Of a stretch of DNA of 64,000 nt, positions 44,356 to 57,779 are shown one piece after another. Under the pieces are notes generated by a model, which saw only the letters and a list, made by a program, of their open reading frames with translations, ran no database searches and was not told the origin of the DNA. The stretch is from Engraulis encrasicolus (lineage: Eukaryota > Chordata > Actinopteri > Clupeiformes > Engraulidae), in assembly GCF_034702125.1 (NCBI RefSeq), contig NC_085866.1:9477966-9541965 (forward strand), written 5' to 3'. The position numbers were made by a program, and so were the translations under genes. Each line of letters begins with the position of its first letter. The stretch's first letter is position 1.

Positions 44356-44645
44356 GAATACAGTATTCCACCTATTCATTCACTCTTTCTCCAGTTTAAA
44401 CATACAGTAGTTGTGCACAGCGTGTGTATTACTGAAGACCTACAGTATACAGTATAATGGTGAAGGTTTATTGGCCCTACAAAAGATGTTGAAAGTAGGA
44501 CTACCGGTATACTAGAATTCACTGTCGCAGTGCAGCAACATAAATTGGAGTTTCTGTTGCGGTATTGTAGTTCTGGGGAGACAGTCTGCTGATAGGATGT
44601 CCTTAGTCTACTGAAGCGTCTGCCTTGTTTTAGTCCGTGCGGGCG

Positions 44646-44792
44646 GGTGTGTGTGTGTGTGTGTGTTTGTCTGTTTACTTCACGCCTGCAGTGTTTGTGT
44701 GTAGTTTCTCTCTCTTTCTCTGTGTGTGTGTGCGTGTGCGTGTGTGTGTGTGTGTTTGTCTGTTTACTTCACGCCTGCAGGGTTTGTGTGTA

Positions 44793-44855
<63 letters not shown>

Positions 44856-45016
44856 CGTGCGCGTGTGTGTGTGCGTGTGTGTGTGTGTAGGCTGGGCTGT
44901 TAAAATGCAGAGCCCTGCATTTATCAGGAGCGTAGCCCTTGTTTGATCTCCCTCTTTGGGCGAGAATCAGAGCATGCAGCTTCACGCCAGATACTAGAAA
45001 TGTCAGGAGCCTTTCT

Positions 45017-45072
<56 letters not shown>

Positions 45073-45295
45073 TTCCTCACTTTCTCTCATGCTTACTTTC
45101 ATTCATTCTCTCATTCCCTTGTCTCTTTCTCTCTTGCTCACTCTCTCTTCCTTCTCCCTTTCCCCCCTCCTTCAAACTTGTACTCTGTCTGCATTTCTTC
45201 CATCTTCTGCTCCATTCATTTTTTTTCAGTGAGCTCTTTCTCCCTTTACCTCCATCTCTCTCTCTTTCTCACTCGCTCGCTCTCTCTCCCTTCAC

Positions 45296-45345
<50 letters not shown>
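44646..45345. repeat. GT/CT compound repeats with an ~88-bp duplication
   Basis: TTTGTCTGTTTACTTCACGC followed by CTGCAG occurs twice (near 44667 and 44755). CT runs lie at 44798-44823, 45019-45069 and 45301-45345. Confidence 0.9.
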
Positions 45346-45348
<3 letters not shown>

Positions 45349-45464
45349 ACTCTCTCAATAGTGCATTAGTTTGCCTTTGATGGCGTGTCTCTTTGAAGGC
45401 CGTGGTGTCTCTGGTGTGTGTGGATGTGCCCTGCGGCGAGGTTTCTCAAAGCAGCAGAGGGAGA

Positions 45465-45480
<16 letters not shown>

Positions 45481-45520
<40 letters not shown>
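45481..45520. repeat. (GA)n microsatellite
   Basis: Pure GA run after a short GT run. Confidence 0.95.
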
Positions 45521-45522
<2 letters not shown>

Positions 45523-45589
45523 ATGGCACCACCACCGCCACGACATGAAGAACCACCAGCACCATCCCATCACATTACCATTGGCAGGA

Positions 45590-46880
45590 CCTTGCCCACC
45601 CTCCCCCTCCCCCTCCCCCTCCCCCAGCTCAGGTTCTTCCCCAGTGGGCATTCACATACTGTACGGTAGGTATAGAACCTCTTGGCAGGTTAGATCCTGC
45701 CACCCAAGACATCAGTGGGCATATGCAAATGTGCAGTAGACCTTGCCCCCCCCCCCCCACCCTCCCCCAGCTCAGGTTCTGCCCCAGTGGGCATGCATGC
45801 ACGTAGGTATAGACTAGAGGGTACAGGACCTGCCAAGACTATCCCCGATGGCCACGCTGGGTTAGATCCTGCCACCCAAGACATCAGTGGGCATGTGGGA
45901 AATGTGAAGTAGGTGGGCCAAGGCCTCCACCAGACCCCACCAGACCACCACCAGCTGGCCTACAGTGTGTACGTATTATAGTAGATGGAACATAGCCCAG
46001 GCACTGCCACATCAGTAGGCATGTACAGTACATACTGAGTGCGTTACAATATGCGACCTTGCCTCCTCCACTTGTGCTTGTTTCCTCGTACCAGGAAGTA
46101 ATATGTCATGATGACATCACTGATAACAGCTTTATATTTCAATATCTTGCAAAAGCTCAATTGTAAAGTCTTTTTTTCATTTGCAATTGGGATGGTGAAT
46201 GAAGAACAGTACCTCAAAAGTTGTTGTGGCCAGGCTGACAGCTGGGAAACTTAATCGTTTTCTCCACAGAGGAGGGACCAGGAGGCGGGGCGAGGAAACA
46301 AGCACAAGTGGAGCAGGCAAGGCCGCATATTGTAACGCACTCACTGTATACTGTATGAGCAGTAGGTGGGCCAAGGCCTCCACCAGCCCCCACCAGACCA
46401 CCACCAGCTGGCCTATGTACAGTACTGTAGAGATGGAACATGGCCCAGGCGCTGCCACATCAGTGGGCATGTACAGTACTGTATACTGTATGAGCAGTAG
46501 GTGGGCCAAGGCCTAGACCAGACCCCACCAGACCACCACCAGCTGGCCTATGTACAGTACTGTAGAGATGGAACATGGCCCAGGCGCTGCCACATCAGTG
46601 GGCATGTACAGTACTGTATACTGTATGAGCAGTAGGTGGGCCAAGGCCTAGACCAGACCCCACCAGACCACCACCAGCTGGCCTATTTACGCAGGCCTAC
46701 AGTAGATGGGCTTAAGCTCCCAGGCTTCAGTTCCTGGGCCTAAGTTCCTGGGCCAATGGCCTGCAATATAAACGGGGCTACTGTATACTGAATGAGCAGT
46801 AGGTGGGCCAAGGCCTCCACCAGACCACCAGCTGGCCTACAGAGTGTACGTATAGTAGATGGAACATGGCCCAGGCGCTG
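45590..46880 (+). repeat. ~135-bp minisatellite array, MITE-interrupted
   Basis: Units contain AGTAGGTGGGCCAAGGCCT, ACCACCACCAGCTGGCCTA, GATGGAACATGGCCCAGGC and CACATCAGTGGGCATGTACA. The first motif recurs at about 45907, 46360, 46496, 46631 and 46798; the inner units are 135-136 bp apart. Related shorter units occur at 45640-45900. Family-E MITE 46037-46342 sits inside one unit. Confidence 0.88.
46037..46342 (+). mobile_element. MITE family E, best-preserved copy
   Basis: Near-perfect TIRs: GAGTGCGTTACAATATGCGA at the left and the complementary CGCATATTGTAACGCACTC at the right. ACT lies on both sides (46034-46036 and 46343-46345), a 3-bp TSD. Length 306 bp. Superfamily not certain. Confidence 0.88.
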
Positions 46881-46884
46881 CCAC

Positions 46885-47219
46885 CAGGGCCGTATTAATG
46901 CACAGGCTAGATATGGCTGCAACCTAGGGGCCCCCACCTGCCAGGGCCCCCCACAGGCTAGATATGGCTGCAGCTTAGGGCCCCCCCACCTGCCAGGGGT
47001 TCCCTGATTGGCCAGAAGTGAAAAGTTGTAGAATTGTGACAAGATGCAATATTGAAAAAATAATCTGTGGTGTTGAGTACAGTTGGTAGGCGTGGAGTAT
47101 CCTTCACTCCTAGCTTGTAATTATGACATTGTCTATATGATTGTCACAAAATTTGTCCCCCAGGGTGCCCCACATCAACCTGTAGCCTCGGGGCCCCAGG
47201 CCATCATAATCCGGCCCTG
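46885..47219 (+). mobile_element. hAT-like MITE, 335 bp
   Basis: Begins CAGGGCCGTATTAATGCACA and ends CCATCATAATCCGGCCCTG. GCGCTGCC occurs just to the left (two bases off the end) and right after the right end, a probable 8-bp TSD. An internal duplication of CACAGGCTAGATATGGCTGC is present. Confidence 0.78.
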
Positions 47220-47280
47220 GCGCTGCCTGCCACACAGATCTCCAGAGAGCATGTCTGCACTGTAGGTAGGCCAGGGCGTA

Positions 47281-47479
47281 CAGTGTTGCCAGATTGGGCT
47301 GTTTCCCGCCCAATTGGGCTGCTTAGGATGGCTGTGTGCGGGTAAAAATGGCATTAAGCAGAAAAACACGCCCAATATTTGCTATCGAAATCAATAGAAT
47401 TGGGCGGGATTCAGTGCTTCCTGGCGGGTTTTCAGCATTTTTTTGGGCTGGAAATCATCAGCCTCATCTGGCAACCCTG
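47281..47479 (+). mobile_element. hAT-type MITE (family D), copy 6
   Basis: Begins CAGTGTTGCCAGATTGGGCT and ends CATCTGGCAACCCTG. AGGGCGTA (47273-47280) and AGGGCATA (47481-47488, after one extra C) match at 7 of 8. Confidence 0.87.
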
Positions 47480-47636
47480 CAGGGCATACAGTACAGTGCC
47501 ACCCAACCCACCAGTGGGGAGGAGAGGTGGGACAGGCTCCGGCCACACATGTTTCCAAAGGACATGTCTGTAACTCTAACTGGGTCACTTACTGTACCAA
47601 CAAGATCACCATTGGCCATGTTTGCATTTCATGAAA

Positions 47637-47745
47637 AACTGAAAGAAAAGTCCGCGACACCAAGCTCCCGTTGCTCTTTTTTAAATGTTATCACATTAAA
47701 AAAAGAGCAACGGGAGCTTGGTGTCGCAGACTTCTCTTTCAGTTT
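47637..47745. repeat. Long hairpin (about 47-bp arms)
   Basis: AAACTGAAAGAAAAGTCCGC with GACACCAAGCTCCCGTTGCT and CTTTTTTAA pairs almost perfectly with the complementary block at 47697-47745 across a loop of about 12 nt. Only a few mismatches are present. The frame running through it is an artefact. Confidence 0.85.
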
Positions 47746-47989
47746 ATCATAGTATTTTTGCTGGTCCTGCACCCAATCTTTTTGAGACGGATATGCATGT
47801 TTTTCTCTCTTTAACTACATGTTTTGCATTTCAGCCAATTTAGAGGTGGGGTAGAATCTGCCAACCTCAATCAATAAAGTCCATGAAGGTGTACTGCACA
47901 TGTTGCAGAGTTAAGTTAACATCTAGTTGGTTCTAGTGTTGACATGGCCAATTTACATTTACTGTGTGCTTATATTAGAAGTTGCTCTC

Positions 47990-48400
47990 CATGCTGAGAC
48001 CAGGTTCTATCTTACCTGGTTAACACCAGATTATATCAGAAGTGTGTGATAGTCTGGAGGCTAACTATGCAATTTCTCATTGGAAAGCTGTGGTTTATGA
48101 CTGCCCATGGCATGCATACATGGCCTTTCCACCTCTCCCCGCTCTCTGATTAGAGCCCAAGATCTGGTACCCTCGCTGAGGGATAGAATCCAGGTTGTCA
48201 GATTGGAACAGTTGTGGAAGGCAGCATGGTATTTCCCAGGCTAGGTTCTTTCTGGACAGCTTTGTAATTAAGCTCAATAAAGGATGTAGCCACACCATTG
48301 GATTTTGCCCATTGCACACTGGCTCAGCCTGATGATGAAAGATGTTAGACATGTCTGAAGCGTGGGGGAGTTTTTCCATGATCTTTCTCATAATATACAG
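47990..48400 (-). mobile_element. Fragment related to the centre of the 26.9-30.2 kb element
   Basis: CCAAGATCTGGTACCCTCGC then TGAGGGATAGAATCC is the complement of 28385-28415. TTATGACTGCCCATGGCATG and CAATTTCTCATTGG match complements at 28540-28600. The flanking 149-bp units are absent. Confidence 0.6.
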
Positions 48401-48610
48401 TACATGTATACATGGTCTGAATGGAGGATGGATACGTTGCTGCCTCTTTGAACATTTTGGTGGAGGCGACAGAACTAACTGCCCCAAAATTCCTCAGTTT
48501 GTGATCGGCCCATACAACGTCAATGATATCCGTCAGTGGACAACGCTAGTGTGGCTAAGTGGCTCTTAGAATTAATGGTTGTGTGAGATATGCATGCTGT
48601 ACATGTATAG

Positions 48611-49042
48611 CAGGGGTCCCCAAACTAAGGCCCGGGGACAGGATGCGGCCCGCCACGCCCCTTTGACCGGCCCTCCACCTCTCTGCACCTCACCATTTGA
48701 ACTGCCCCAAATAAGCAATCCTATCTTAGTTTAGCATCTCACTGTTATATAAACAGTCCTACCATTTCTATTGTATCACTCATAAACTGTCAATCACCAT
48801 ATTTTTCTAACCTTTCTTTGGTATTTTTACGTGGTTATCAGAAATTTAAAGGAATATCTGTGGTATTTCAAATTGAAAAACATGTGACTTCATGACACTT
48901 CTTTTGCAAATCACAATGATGAACTATTTTGTGCTAGAAATGATGGTTATAACAGGGAGTGGCCCACATGATTGATCCCGGCCCCTGATCACAGTCTGGA
49001 ACGATAATGTGACCCCCAGAGAAAAAAAATTGGGGACCCCTG
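48611..49042 (+). mobile_element. hAT-type MITE (CAGGGGTCCCCAAAC ends), 432 bp
   Basis: Begins CAGGGGTCCCCAAACTAAGG and ends AAATTGGGGACCCCTG. Flanks ATGTATAG and ATGTACGG match at 6 of 8. Confidence 0.88.
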
Positions 49043-50000
49043 ATGTACGGTATAGTACGGTGTGTCAGGTGAATACTGCACACAGCAAAAGAGCATCAAA
49101 AAAGGTTTATTGTAAGCTTGTCCGTGAAATTAATAGAACTTACGGTAAATTAATATTCACCCCCTCCCCCTTCCCTCTCACATTGTTTTTATCCATTTTT
49201 CTTCTCCCACATCCCTTGTCTTTTCAAAAGGAATGTGTTTTAGAGTGAAGAGTGTGCTGGGGAGGCCGAGGTGATTCATTTTTAATGCGGCTCGCTCCTC
49301 TTGTTGAGGGAGAGTGGGAAGGAAGAGTCAGTCGGTGTATAGTAAAAAGCCTTTTTCTTCAGTAAGGCTTAGCAACAAACAGAGCGGCGAGACAGACAGA
49401 CAGACAGACCGACAGACAGCCCATATCGCCCCTCTATCCTACCGTATGTCTCCTGTAGGACTGGGCTGGATGACGGGTCTGACAGCTTCTCAACCTGCGA
49501 AGTGCCAAAACCTTTCAGTACCTCCATACTGTACTCAAACTCAGACGAGATCCTCACTACAAGGGCAACAGAAGTTTGGAGTTACTGTATGGACTTCTGA
49601 CTGAAGGCCTCTCAGAAACGGAATCTACATGTCGAGCTGAAGGTCATACAGTCAGTGTTTTTGTGAGTTTACATGCATGTGTGTAAATACACGTGTGTGT
49701 GGGGGTGGAAGGTGGATCAGACATGATGAAGGGTTATCTACAGCGCAATGATAGTCATGTGGAGATATTGAGTGTATATATTTGTGTGTGTGTGGGCGTG
49801 CGAGTGTGTGTGCGTGCGTGTGTGTGTGTCTGTGTGTGCGTGCGAGTGTGTGTGCGTGTGTATTATATATGTCTGTGTGTGTATTAAACTTGCAGGGGAT
49901 ATTGAGTTAAAGGGATCAATAGGCCCGGCTGGGTGTTCCTGCTCAGTAACAGGTCCACAGTGGGCGGCAGAGGCTGAAAAATACCCACTGAGTGAGAATG

Positions 50001-50009
<9 letters not shown>
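49043..50009. other. No gene; short GACA repeat and GT-rich stretch
   Basis: (GACA)n at 49389-49420 and degenerate GT/GTGC at 49773-49890. The frames have no recognisable domains. Confidence 0.45.
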
Positions 50010-50032
<23 letters not shown>

Positions 50033-50052
50033 TGCGTGCGAGCGAGCGAGCG
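50010..50052. repeat. (GTGC)n/(GAGC)n microsatellite
   Basis: GTGC units passing into GAGC. Confidence 0.93.
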
Positions 50053-50075
50053 TGCATGTCATGTGTGTCTGTGGC

Positions 50076-50232
50076 CAGGGCCGCTGACAGCTTTTGCTGG
50101 GCCCAGGACAAAACCATCTCAAACGGCCCCCTCACCCAATACATACAGTGTAATGAGGATCCAATTTTGGGCCCCCTCACTCCCTGGGCCCAGAATAATA
50201 GACCCCTTTGTCCCCCATTGACGGCTTCTCTG
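50076..50232 (+). mobile_element. Short hAT-type MITE (family H), copy 2
   Basis: Matches 25531-25691 throughout, starting CAGGGCCGCTGACAGCTTTT. Flanks TCTGTGGC (50068-50075) and TCTATGGC (50233-50240) match at 7 of 8. Confidence 0.8.
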
Positions 50233-50240
50233 TCTATGGC

Positions 50241-51035
50241 CATTGCCAATAAATACCCACTGTGAGTTCAATAACCACAAAAAAATCCTAGTGGTCTTTG
50301 ACCTCTTGTCTAAACCAGCGTGGGATCATTAGTGCAGACTTAGACTCTAACAGAGCTGCTGTGCAGTACCCTTGAGTCCCTCTCTTCTCTCTTCGATCTT
50401 CAAGGCGAGTCCGTTTCCATTCAGCGGTACCCAAGTGTGCGGGGGAATCCAAGGCCGAAGTCTCTGTAATGGTTTGAGGCTCTTAACTCTGATGTGATGT
50501 GCAAAAACATTGTACTGTACGCACTGGGATGTGATCACGTTCCAATTCCCAATCGTAATGTAATGTTCCATTCTTTTATCCATAGGAATGTGAGATTGTG
50601 TCCTTTGAAAATGTGTGGTGTATTCATTGGAGTCGGGACATGGCATGGCCGTTTATATATGACTGGACATATTGTGCGCTTAACACATTTGATGTGTCCA
50701 TAGATAGTATGTGAGTTGTGTGCTGGAGAGTATGCTTGCTGCACCCTTTCAGCAGGGCCGGCCCATGTCCAGTTTCTGCCCTAGGCGTTTGTGAGCTCAA
50801 AGTTATAATGTCCACTTCCACGCTTCCAAGTCTGTTCCATTCTTCATGGCGTCGCTTGTGCGGCTTTGAGCCTTGTCTTGCGAGTGTATGATTTCAAGGC
50901 CGTGGCACTCCAAGGGAGCACACTTGACTTTGAGAAGCAGTGAAGTGTCTTTGGTGGGGTGTGTTATGCCCTTTCAAGTGTGATTTATTTGGTGTACCCT
51001 GTCTGGTGTACTTATTGATGTGTGATGTGGTGTAT
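50241..51035. other. No gene; CAGGGCCGGC fragment near 50753
   Basis: CAGCAGGGCCGGCCC...CCTAGGCG at 50751-50788 resembles a MITE end like that at 40785-40833. The rest is unremarkable. Confidence 0.4.
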
Positions 51036-51200
51036 CACTACCTCCGCCTAGGTCGCATTGGTTTGTCTGTCTGTTTGTTTGTCTGTCTTTGTCAGCAGGA
51101 TAACTCAAAAAATTGTGATCGGAGTTGTTAGAAATAATAATGGAATAAGTGATTACATTTTGGGGGTGATCCAGATCACAAACCAGAACCAGGACTTTTA
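51036..51200 (+). repeat. Interspersed repeat (TACCTCCGCC...GATAACTCAAAAA), copy 1
   Basis: CTACCTCCGCC, TTTGTCTGTCTGTTTG, AGGATAACTCAAAAA and GGGGTGATCCAGATCAC occur in the same order as in 59385-59520, a layout I know from a widespread fish/vertebrate short repeat. Confidence 0.6.
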
Positions 51201-52910
<1,710 letters not shown>

Positions 52911-53029
52911 TGTTCTGAAGTCTGTGTGTCCGTGTGTGTGTGTGTTTGAGTGTGTGTATATGTAGTATGTGCACATCTTTGTGTGTGCATGTCTGTTCAC
53001 ATGTGTGACCGCCCTAAGGGGCGTCCTGC

Positions 53030-53072
53030 CCGCCCGCCCGCCAGCCAGCCAGCTAGCCAGCCAGCCAGCCTT
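53030..53072. repeat. (CCCG)n/(CCAG)n tetranucleotide repeat
   Basis: CCCGCCCGCCCGCC followed by AGCCAGCCAGC units. Confidence 0.9.
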
Positions 53073-53252
53073 CGTGGTTCCCATGGCGCTGTATGTGCCG
53101 TCGCCCGAGATGATCAAATTATGGGATGCTGCTGGAAGCCCGGCTGCGTTCCTCACACCAGGAAGTCAGGAGGAAGCAGCAGCCAGGCGTGCCATCACGC
53201 CAGCCATCTCTACTAACCATGCTTAGCCTGTTTAACGCTCAATTACCCCCTG

Positions 53253-53690
53253 GGTGTGTGTGTGTGTGTCCGTGAGAGTGAGTGTGTTCGTGTGCGTGTC
53301 CGTGTGTGTGTGTGTGCGTGGGTGTGTGTGTCCGTGTGTCCGTGTGTGTGAGAGTGTGAGTGTGTTCGTGCGTGTGCATGTCTCTGTGAACATGTGTGCG
53401 GCAATCCGAGCTCACGGCTCTGTCTGTGACAGAGAGTGTGAGCGTGCATGTGTAATGTATATTTGAGTATGTCCCTGTGTTTGTGACTGAGGGAGAATGA
53501 GTGTGTGTTTATTTGTCTGTCTCCGTGTCTGTGCGTAAGTATGTGTGTGTGGGACACAGAGCGTGTGTGTGTGTGTGCGTTCGTGCGCAGAAGGTAAAGT
53601 CAAAGTGCGTGAGTGTGTGTATGTGCAAGTGTCTGTGTGTGTGTGTGTGCATTAAGTGTGAGTGTGTGTGCGTGCAACCCTGTCTGTCTG
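53253..53690. repeat. Degenerate GT-rich region
   Basis: GTGTGTCCGTGTG-type words with many interruptions. No gene. Confidence 0.8.
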
Positions 53691-53984
53691 AGTAGTACTG
53701 ACTGGGAGACTCATATGTTGTCCACATGGGTTCTGGAATGTCTTGCAAACACAATGCAATGCCTCTTTGGTTTTTGAAAGATCCCTCGAGTTCCCTTGAC
53801 AACCTTGCGAGTGCTCACTCATGCACGACCGCACCGTAAGTCAAAAGCAGGTGAGGAGGCGGTTGCTATGCAGCAAGGTGATTTCAAAACGATATTTCCC
53901 ACATGAATCACAGGCACTGTAAAATATAGTCTAGATCAAAATATCATGCAGGACATGCGCGCTCTCTCTCTTGCTCTCTCTCTT

Positions 53985-53985
53985 G

Positions 53986-54036
<51 letters not shown>
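53985..54036. repeat. (CTTT)n microsatellite
   Basis: About 13 CTTT units. Confidence 0.96.
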
Positions 54037-54039
<3 letters not shown>

Positions 54040-54040
54040 C

Positions 54041-54574
54041 TCTCTCTCTCTCTGTCTCTCGTCATGTGTGTGTGGATGTGTGGATAAATGCGTTCGTGCA
54101 TGCAATGTATCCAACAGAAATAATATTTGGAATTTGCTCCAAAATCTTTTCTTGCAGCCTCACCATATTATACTCTTCCCTCCAATATTCTGCTTGGACT
54201 TTCCCTTTCGGTTCCATTATATAAGCTCCGGGAAACCGAAGAGAGGGTCTGCTGTTTCACAACGGCCGAAACAATAGCACCACGAGAGGAGAGAAATCCA
54301 ATAAATCATTAATTTTTCAGCATCGGCAAAATGTGGTTTTGGGAGAGAGTTTCCTCTCCTTCTTTTGGGAGAATGGAATTACACCAGTGAAGTCGACTCA
54401 GCATTGAAGGGGGTTGCCAGCTTTCAGCCTAGGCCTATAGTCACATTGACCACAACACACGTATAAAGGTGTTTATGTGTTTCAAAATTGCACTGAAGAC
54501 AGACCTATTCAAAATTGCATATGGACATGAATTAATATCTCTGTCTTTTTCCTAAATAGTTCTGATTAGATTTA
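54041..54574. other. No supported feature
   Basis: Unique-looking sequence after a short CT run. Confidence 0.4.
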
Positions 54575-54937
54575 TTGGTAACACTTCAGAATAACAGTCC
54601 CTTAAAAACACAGAAGTAACATATTTTAATGAACTTATTTGGCTATAAACAAAACATCTAAAGTGTTTGTAAATAAGTAAGAATCAACCTCCATTTTCAC
54701 AGCCGAGTGGTATTGCTTCATCATTTTCCTCCTTGGAGAACAGACTTCCAGAACTGCTGCAGCTGTGATGAAGAGTCTGTTGTGTTAACATAGTATTTCT
54801 TACTCATTAACAAAGCATTTCAAAGGTTTTTATATCGACTGTTGTTCCAAAGTGTTTTTTTTTTTAATTATTATTAGAAGAAAATACACCTTACAAACAA
54901 CAAGGACAGAAAAGACTTGTTCCAAAATGTTACCAAT
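54575..54937. mobile_element. Possible MITE with TTGGTAACA ends and internal insert
   Basis: The left end TTGGTAACACTTCAGAATAA and the right end ACTTGTTCCAAAATGTTACC are loosely inverted. The right end appears twice (ACTGTTGTTCCAAAGTGTT near 54838 and again at 54915), with about 70 bp inserted. Confidence 0.45.
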
Positions 54938-55646
54938 TTATTTTAGTTTATTTATTCATTGTTTGTAAGGTGACCTTGAGTGTCCTTGAAAGGTGCCATG
55001 TAACAACATTTTTTACAGACACAGACACTTCCTTCCCCTTATTGCCAGGGCTTGAGAAGTGACAATGTACGTAGTTGTTGTTGCATAGTTGTTTGACTTT
55101 CATACCGAAGGGAAAATATCGAAATTTAGGACAATGCAGGTATGTTATTAATAGTTAGGAAAGGGGCGTCAATGTGGAGGTACAATATTTCCTTTTTCTG
55201 ACCTTGGACGAAGTTTTAAGAAACAACAACAAACAAAGAAAAATACATTTTGAAAGTCTTAAACTCACCACAACAGCCTCAGGCTACATATTTGCTTAGG
55301 CTACACCTTTGCCATTATATCTGGGCAGTAGAGTGTGTGTGCGTGTGCGTGTGCATGCATGTATGCCTGCGTGCATGTGTGGAGTAGGGACTCAGAGGCT
55401 CTGCTGCGGGATCGAAAACAGCTTCAGGTTATTTTCTCCCTACCTAAACTGCCCTCAACTAATTCTTACTTAACTTTTAATTGACTGAAGTAATTAAAAG
55501 CAAGGCAAACAAAGGGGACCAGCAGAACTTCTCATTTAGTATGCATGGAAAATGACTTGTGATGTTCCATACTGAGGCTGTGGTGAGTGTGCCTTCGCCT
55601 CCTCAATATATGGATATTACAGCTTTCACCCTAGTCAGGCTGCTTT
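54938..55646. other. No supported feature
   Basis: AT-rich sequence with a short GTGCATGC-rich stretch near 55335-55380. Confidence 0.4.
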
Positions 55647-55675
55647 CTTGCTTCTTTCTTTCTTTCTTTCTTGCT

Positions 55676-55743
<68 letters not shown>

Positions 55744-55765
55744 TCCTTCTTTCTTTCTTTCTTGC
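55647..55765. repeat. (CTTT)n microsatellite, about 119 bp
   Basis: CTTT units with two GCTT and one CCTT interruptions. Confidence 0.96.
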
Positions 55766-56151
55766 CATTTCAATTTGCCTCTTTGTCTAATTCCTTTGCC
55801 TTGTCTCCAACAGATTCAGTGGATTTTCAGAACCAGTTGTGTGAACGCGAATGACAGAAGACCGTGGTACTTTTTTGCGCTTAATGGTAAATGTTAACTG
55901 TCAGTGGTATTGTAGAGTGGATATACTGAAGAGCCCTGCAGCAGACACATCAGAAGATGAGGGATGAACGCACCTCCGCTCCCCTCCCCTCCCCTCCCTC
56001 CCCCTACACACTGAAGAAGACGAAACCACTAATGACTCAAGGGAGGCATTAGACACATGCCTACACACACAGATGTTCACATGCACACACAGGCGCACAC
56101 GCTCACACACACACACACATTCACACATTGTACACACGTGCGCGTGCACGC

Positions 56152-56152
56152 A

Positions 56153-56222
<70 letters not shown>
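56152..56222. repeat. (CA)n microsatellite between duplicated ends
   Basis: CA run flanked on both sides by CATTGTACACACGTGCGCGT (near 56127 and 56222), which suggests unit duplication. Confidence 0.95.
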
Positions 56223-56223
<1 letters not shown>

Positions 56224-56420
56224 TGTACACACGTGCGCGTGCGCACACACACACACACACATACACACACACACACACAACGCAATCATTGCAACGATCA
56301 AACACAGACTGACAGACGGATCAGCAGACAGGCAGATGGGCAGGACAACCGGCACACAGAGGAAAATGACTTGCACATACACATACTAGTGGAGAGAGAA
56401 GCATTACAACAATCAAACTG

Positions 56421-56720
56421 GGGCTGCACAATATATCGAAAATGTATAAAAATCGTGATATCAAGAGTGGCGATATGCGTATCGTGAAAATGACTTAATT
56501 ATCGCAAACAAGTAAAACATTTACGTGCTTTCCAGTCACTTGCTGAATGTCAACAAATGTGCAAAAAGCCCCCCATGACCAAAGCCACGCCCCCCAATCA
56601 GACTGACAATTTAGTGACAAGAAGAAACTCGGTTATATTTCTAATTATCGTTTAAATATTGTTATCGAGGTATTGCATTCTGTTATCGAGTATCGTTTTT
56701 TTTTTCTTTTTTTCTAAATC
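56421..56720. mobile_element. Possible GGGCTGCACAATAT-type MITE
   Basis: GGGGCTGCACAATATATCG is followed by many ATCG/CGAT words up to GAGTATCGTTTTTTT. AATCAAAC lies just left of it and again near 56719, but this word also occurs nearby by simple duplication, so the ends are uncertain. Confidence 0.45.
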
Positions 56721-56727
56721 AAACACA

Positions 56728-56810
56728 GACAGACTGGCAGACAGGGAGACAGACTGGCAGACTGGGAGACAGACAGGCAGATGGGCAGACAGGCAGGCAG
56801 ACTGTCAGAG
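56728..56810. repeat. (GACA)/(GGCA) tetranucleotide-rich repeat
   Basis: GACAGACTGGCAGACAGGGA-like units repeated. Confidence 0.8.
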
Positions 56811-57022
56811 GAAAAGAACCTGTCCACGACCAGACTATTCTTCTCAACAGCTGCCATCTTGTGTAGACTCATCAGTGCTTGTAATGCGCTACTCCGCTGG
56901 TAGCACATCTCACAAGCACATGTGTAGATCATACAAACGCACAGATTCACACACATGTACACACACACACGAGCGCGCACACACACACAGTCTTAATGGA
57001 GGTGGCCAAAACGGCTGGAGAA

Positions 57023-57410
57023 TAGAGGTGCGTCGTTCACGAACGAGCCGGTTCTTTTGAACGGCTCCCTGAAGTGAACGATGGGAACCGGATCACAGCT
57101 GGGGGAGCCACTCGACTGTTATTTCGTTCATTTTTCATTCATTTTAAGCACGTGACCTCGACCAGAGTAATCCAATTTGGGGAAAAAACACAATTGTTGG
57201 CCTTAAAGAGTGGTAAAAACGGTCTTTAGAAGCAGGAGAATAATCAGTTGTTGTTTGAACAAAATCACCTTGAGGTGGAGTCAAAATATTACACTCTAAA
57301 CACTGAATAATTAAAAAAGAGCCAAAAGAGCCAGTTTTTTAAGCGGCTCTTTGAAAGGAACGAGCCACTAAGATCCGGATCCCGTCAAAGAGCCATAAAT
57401 CCCATCTCTA
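57023..57410 (+). mobile_element. hAT-type MITE (family A), full length, perfect TSD
   Basis: The 388-bp element starts TAGAGGTGCGTCGTTC and ends CCCATCTCTA. Perfect TSD CTGGAGAA at 57015-57022 and 57411-57418. Both subterminal regions contain inverted GAACGAGCC/GGCTCTTT words. The truncated copy is at 1-68. Confidence 0.9.
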
Positions 57411-57569
57411 CTGGAGAATGTAAACGTCCAGTGTCCTGTGCATTCTCTATACCTCTTCTTTTGAATGTGTAGTAGGCCTATGAAGGATGGTGGCCAAAGT
57501 AGGTTTTGCAATGCGTCTTAGAAACTGCGCTGCCTATTCCAAATTTGATCTTTTCATGAATATTTACTT

Positions 57570-57745
57570 TATTTATTTATTTTTTTAGATATATTTTTAT
57601 GGGCTTTTATGCCTTTATTTGACTGGACAGTTGAAGATGGTGACAGGAAGCGAATGGGGCAGAGAGACAGGGGAGGATCGGGAAATGACCCCAGCCGGAC
57701 TCGAACCGGGGTCCCCGAGGGGCCACAAGGCGACACAGCGCCCTC
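57570..57745 (-). repeat. Common fish repeat with Pol III B-box-like sequence
   Basis: TTTATTTGACTGGACAGT, GACAGGAAGCGAATGGGGC and the plus-strand GGACTCGAACCGGGG (complement of a GGTTCGAGTCC B box) follow the order of a widespread fish repeat, possibly tRNA-derived. Confidence 0.5.
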
Positions 57746-57779
57746 CGAATATTTACTTTATTAAGTAATTCAGTAACAT

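Noticed and set aside
47336..47752. 138-codon plus-strand gene
   Set aside because: It runs through a family-D MITE and both arms of a hairpin; the protein is an artefact.
56413..56726. Perfect 8-bp TSD AATCAAAC for the element at 56421
   Set aside because: ATCAAAC also occurs near 56298 followed by the same CACAGAC text, so it may be local duplication; the right terminal repeat is also not visible.
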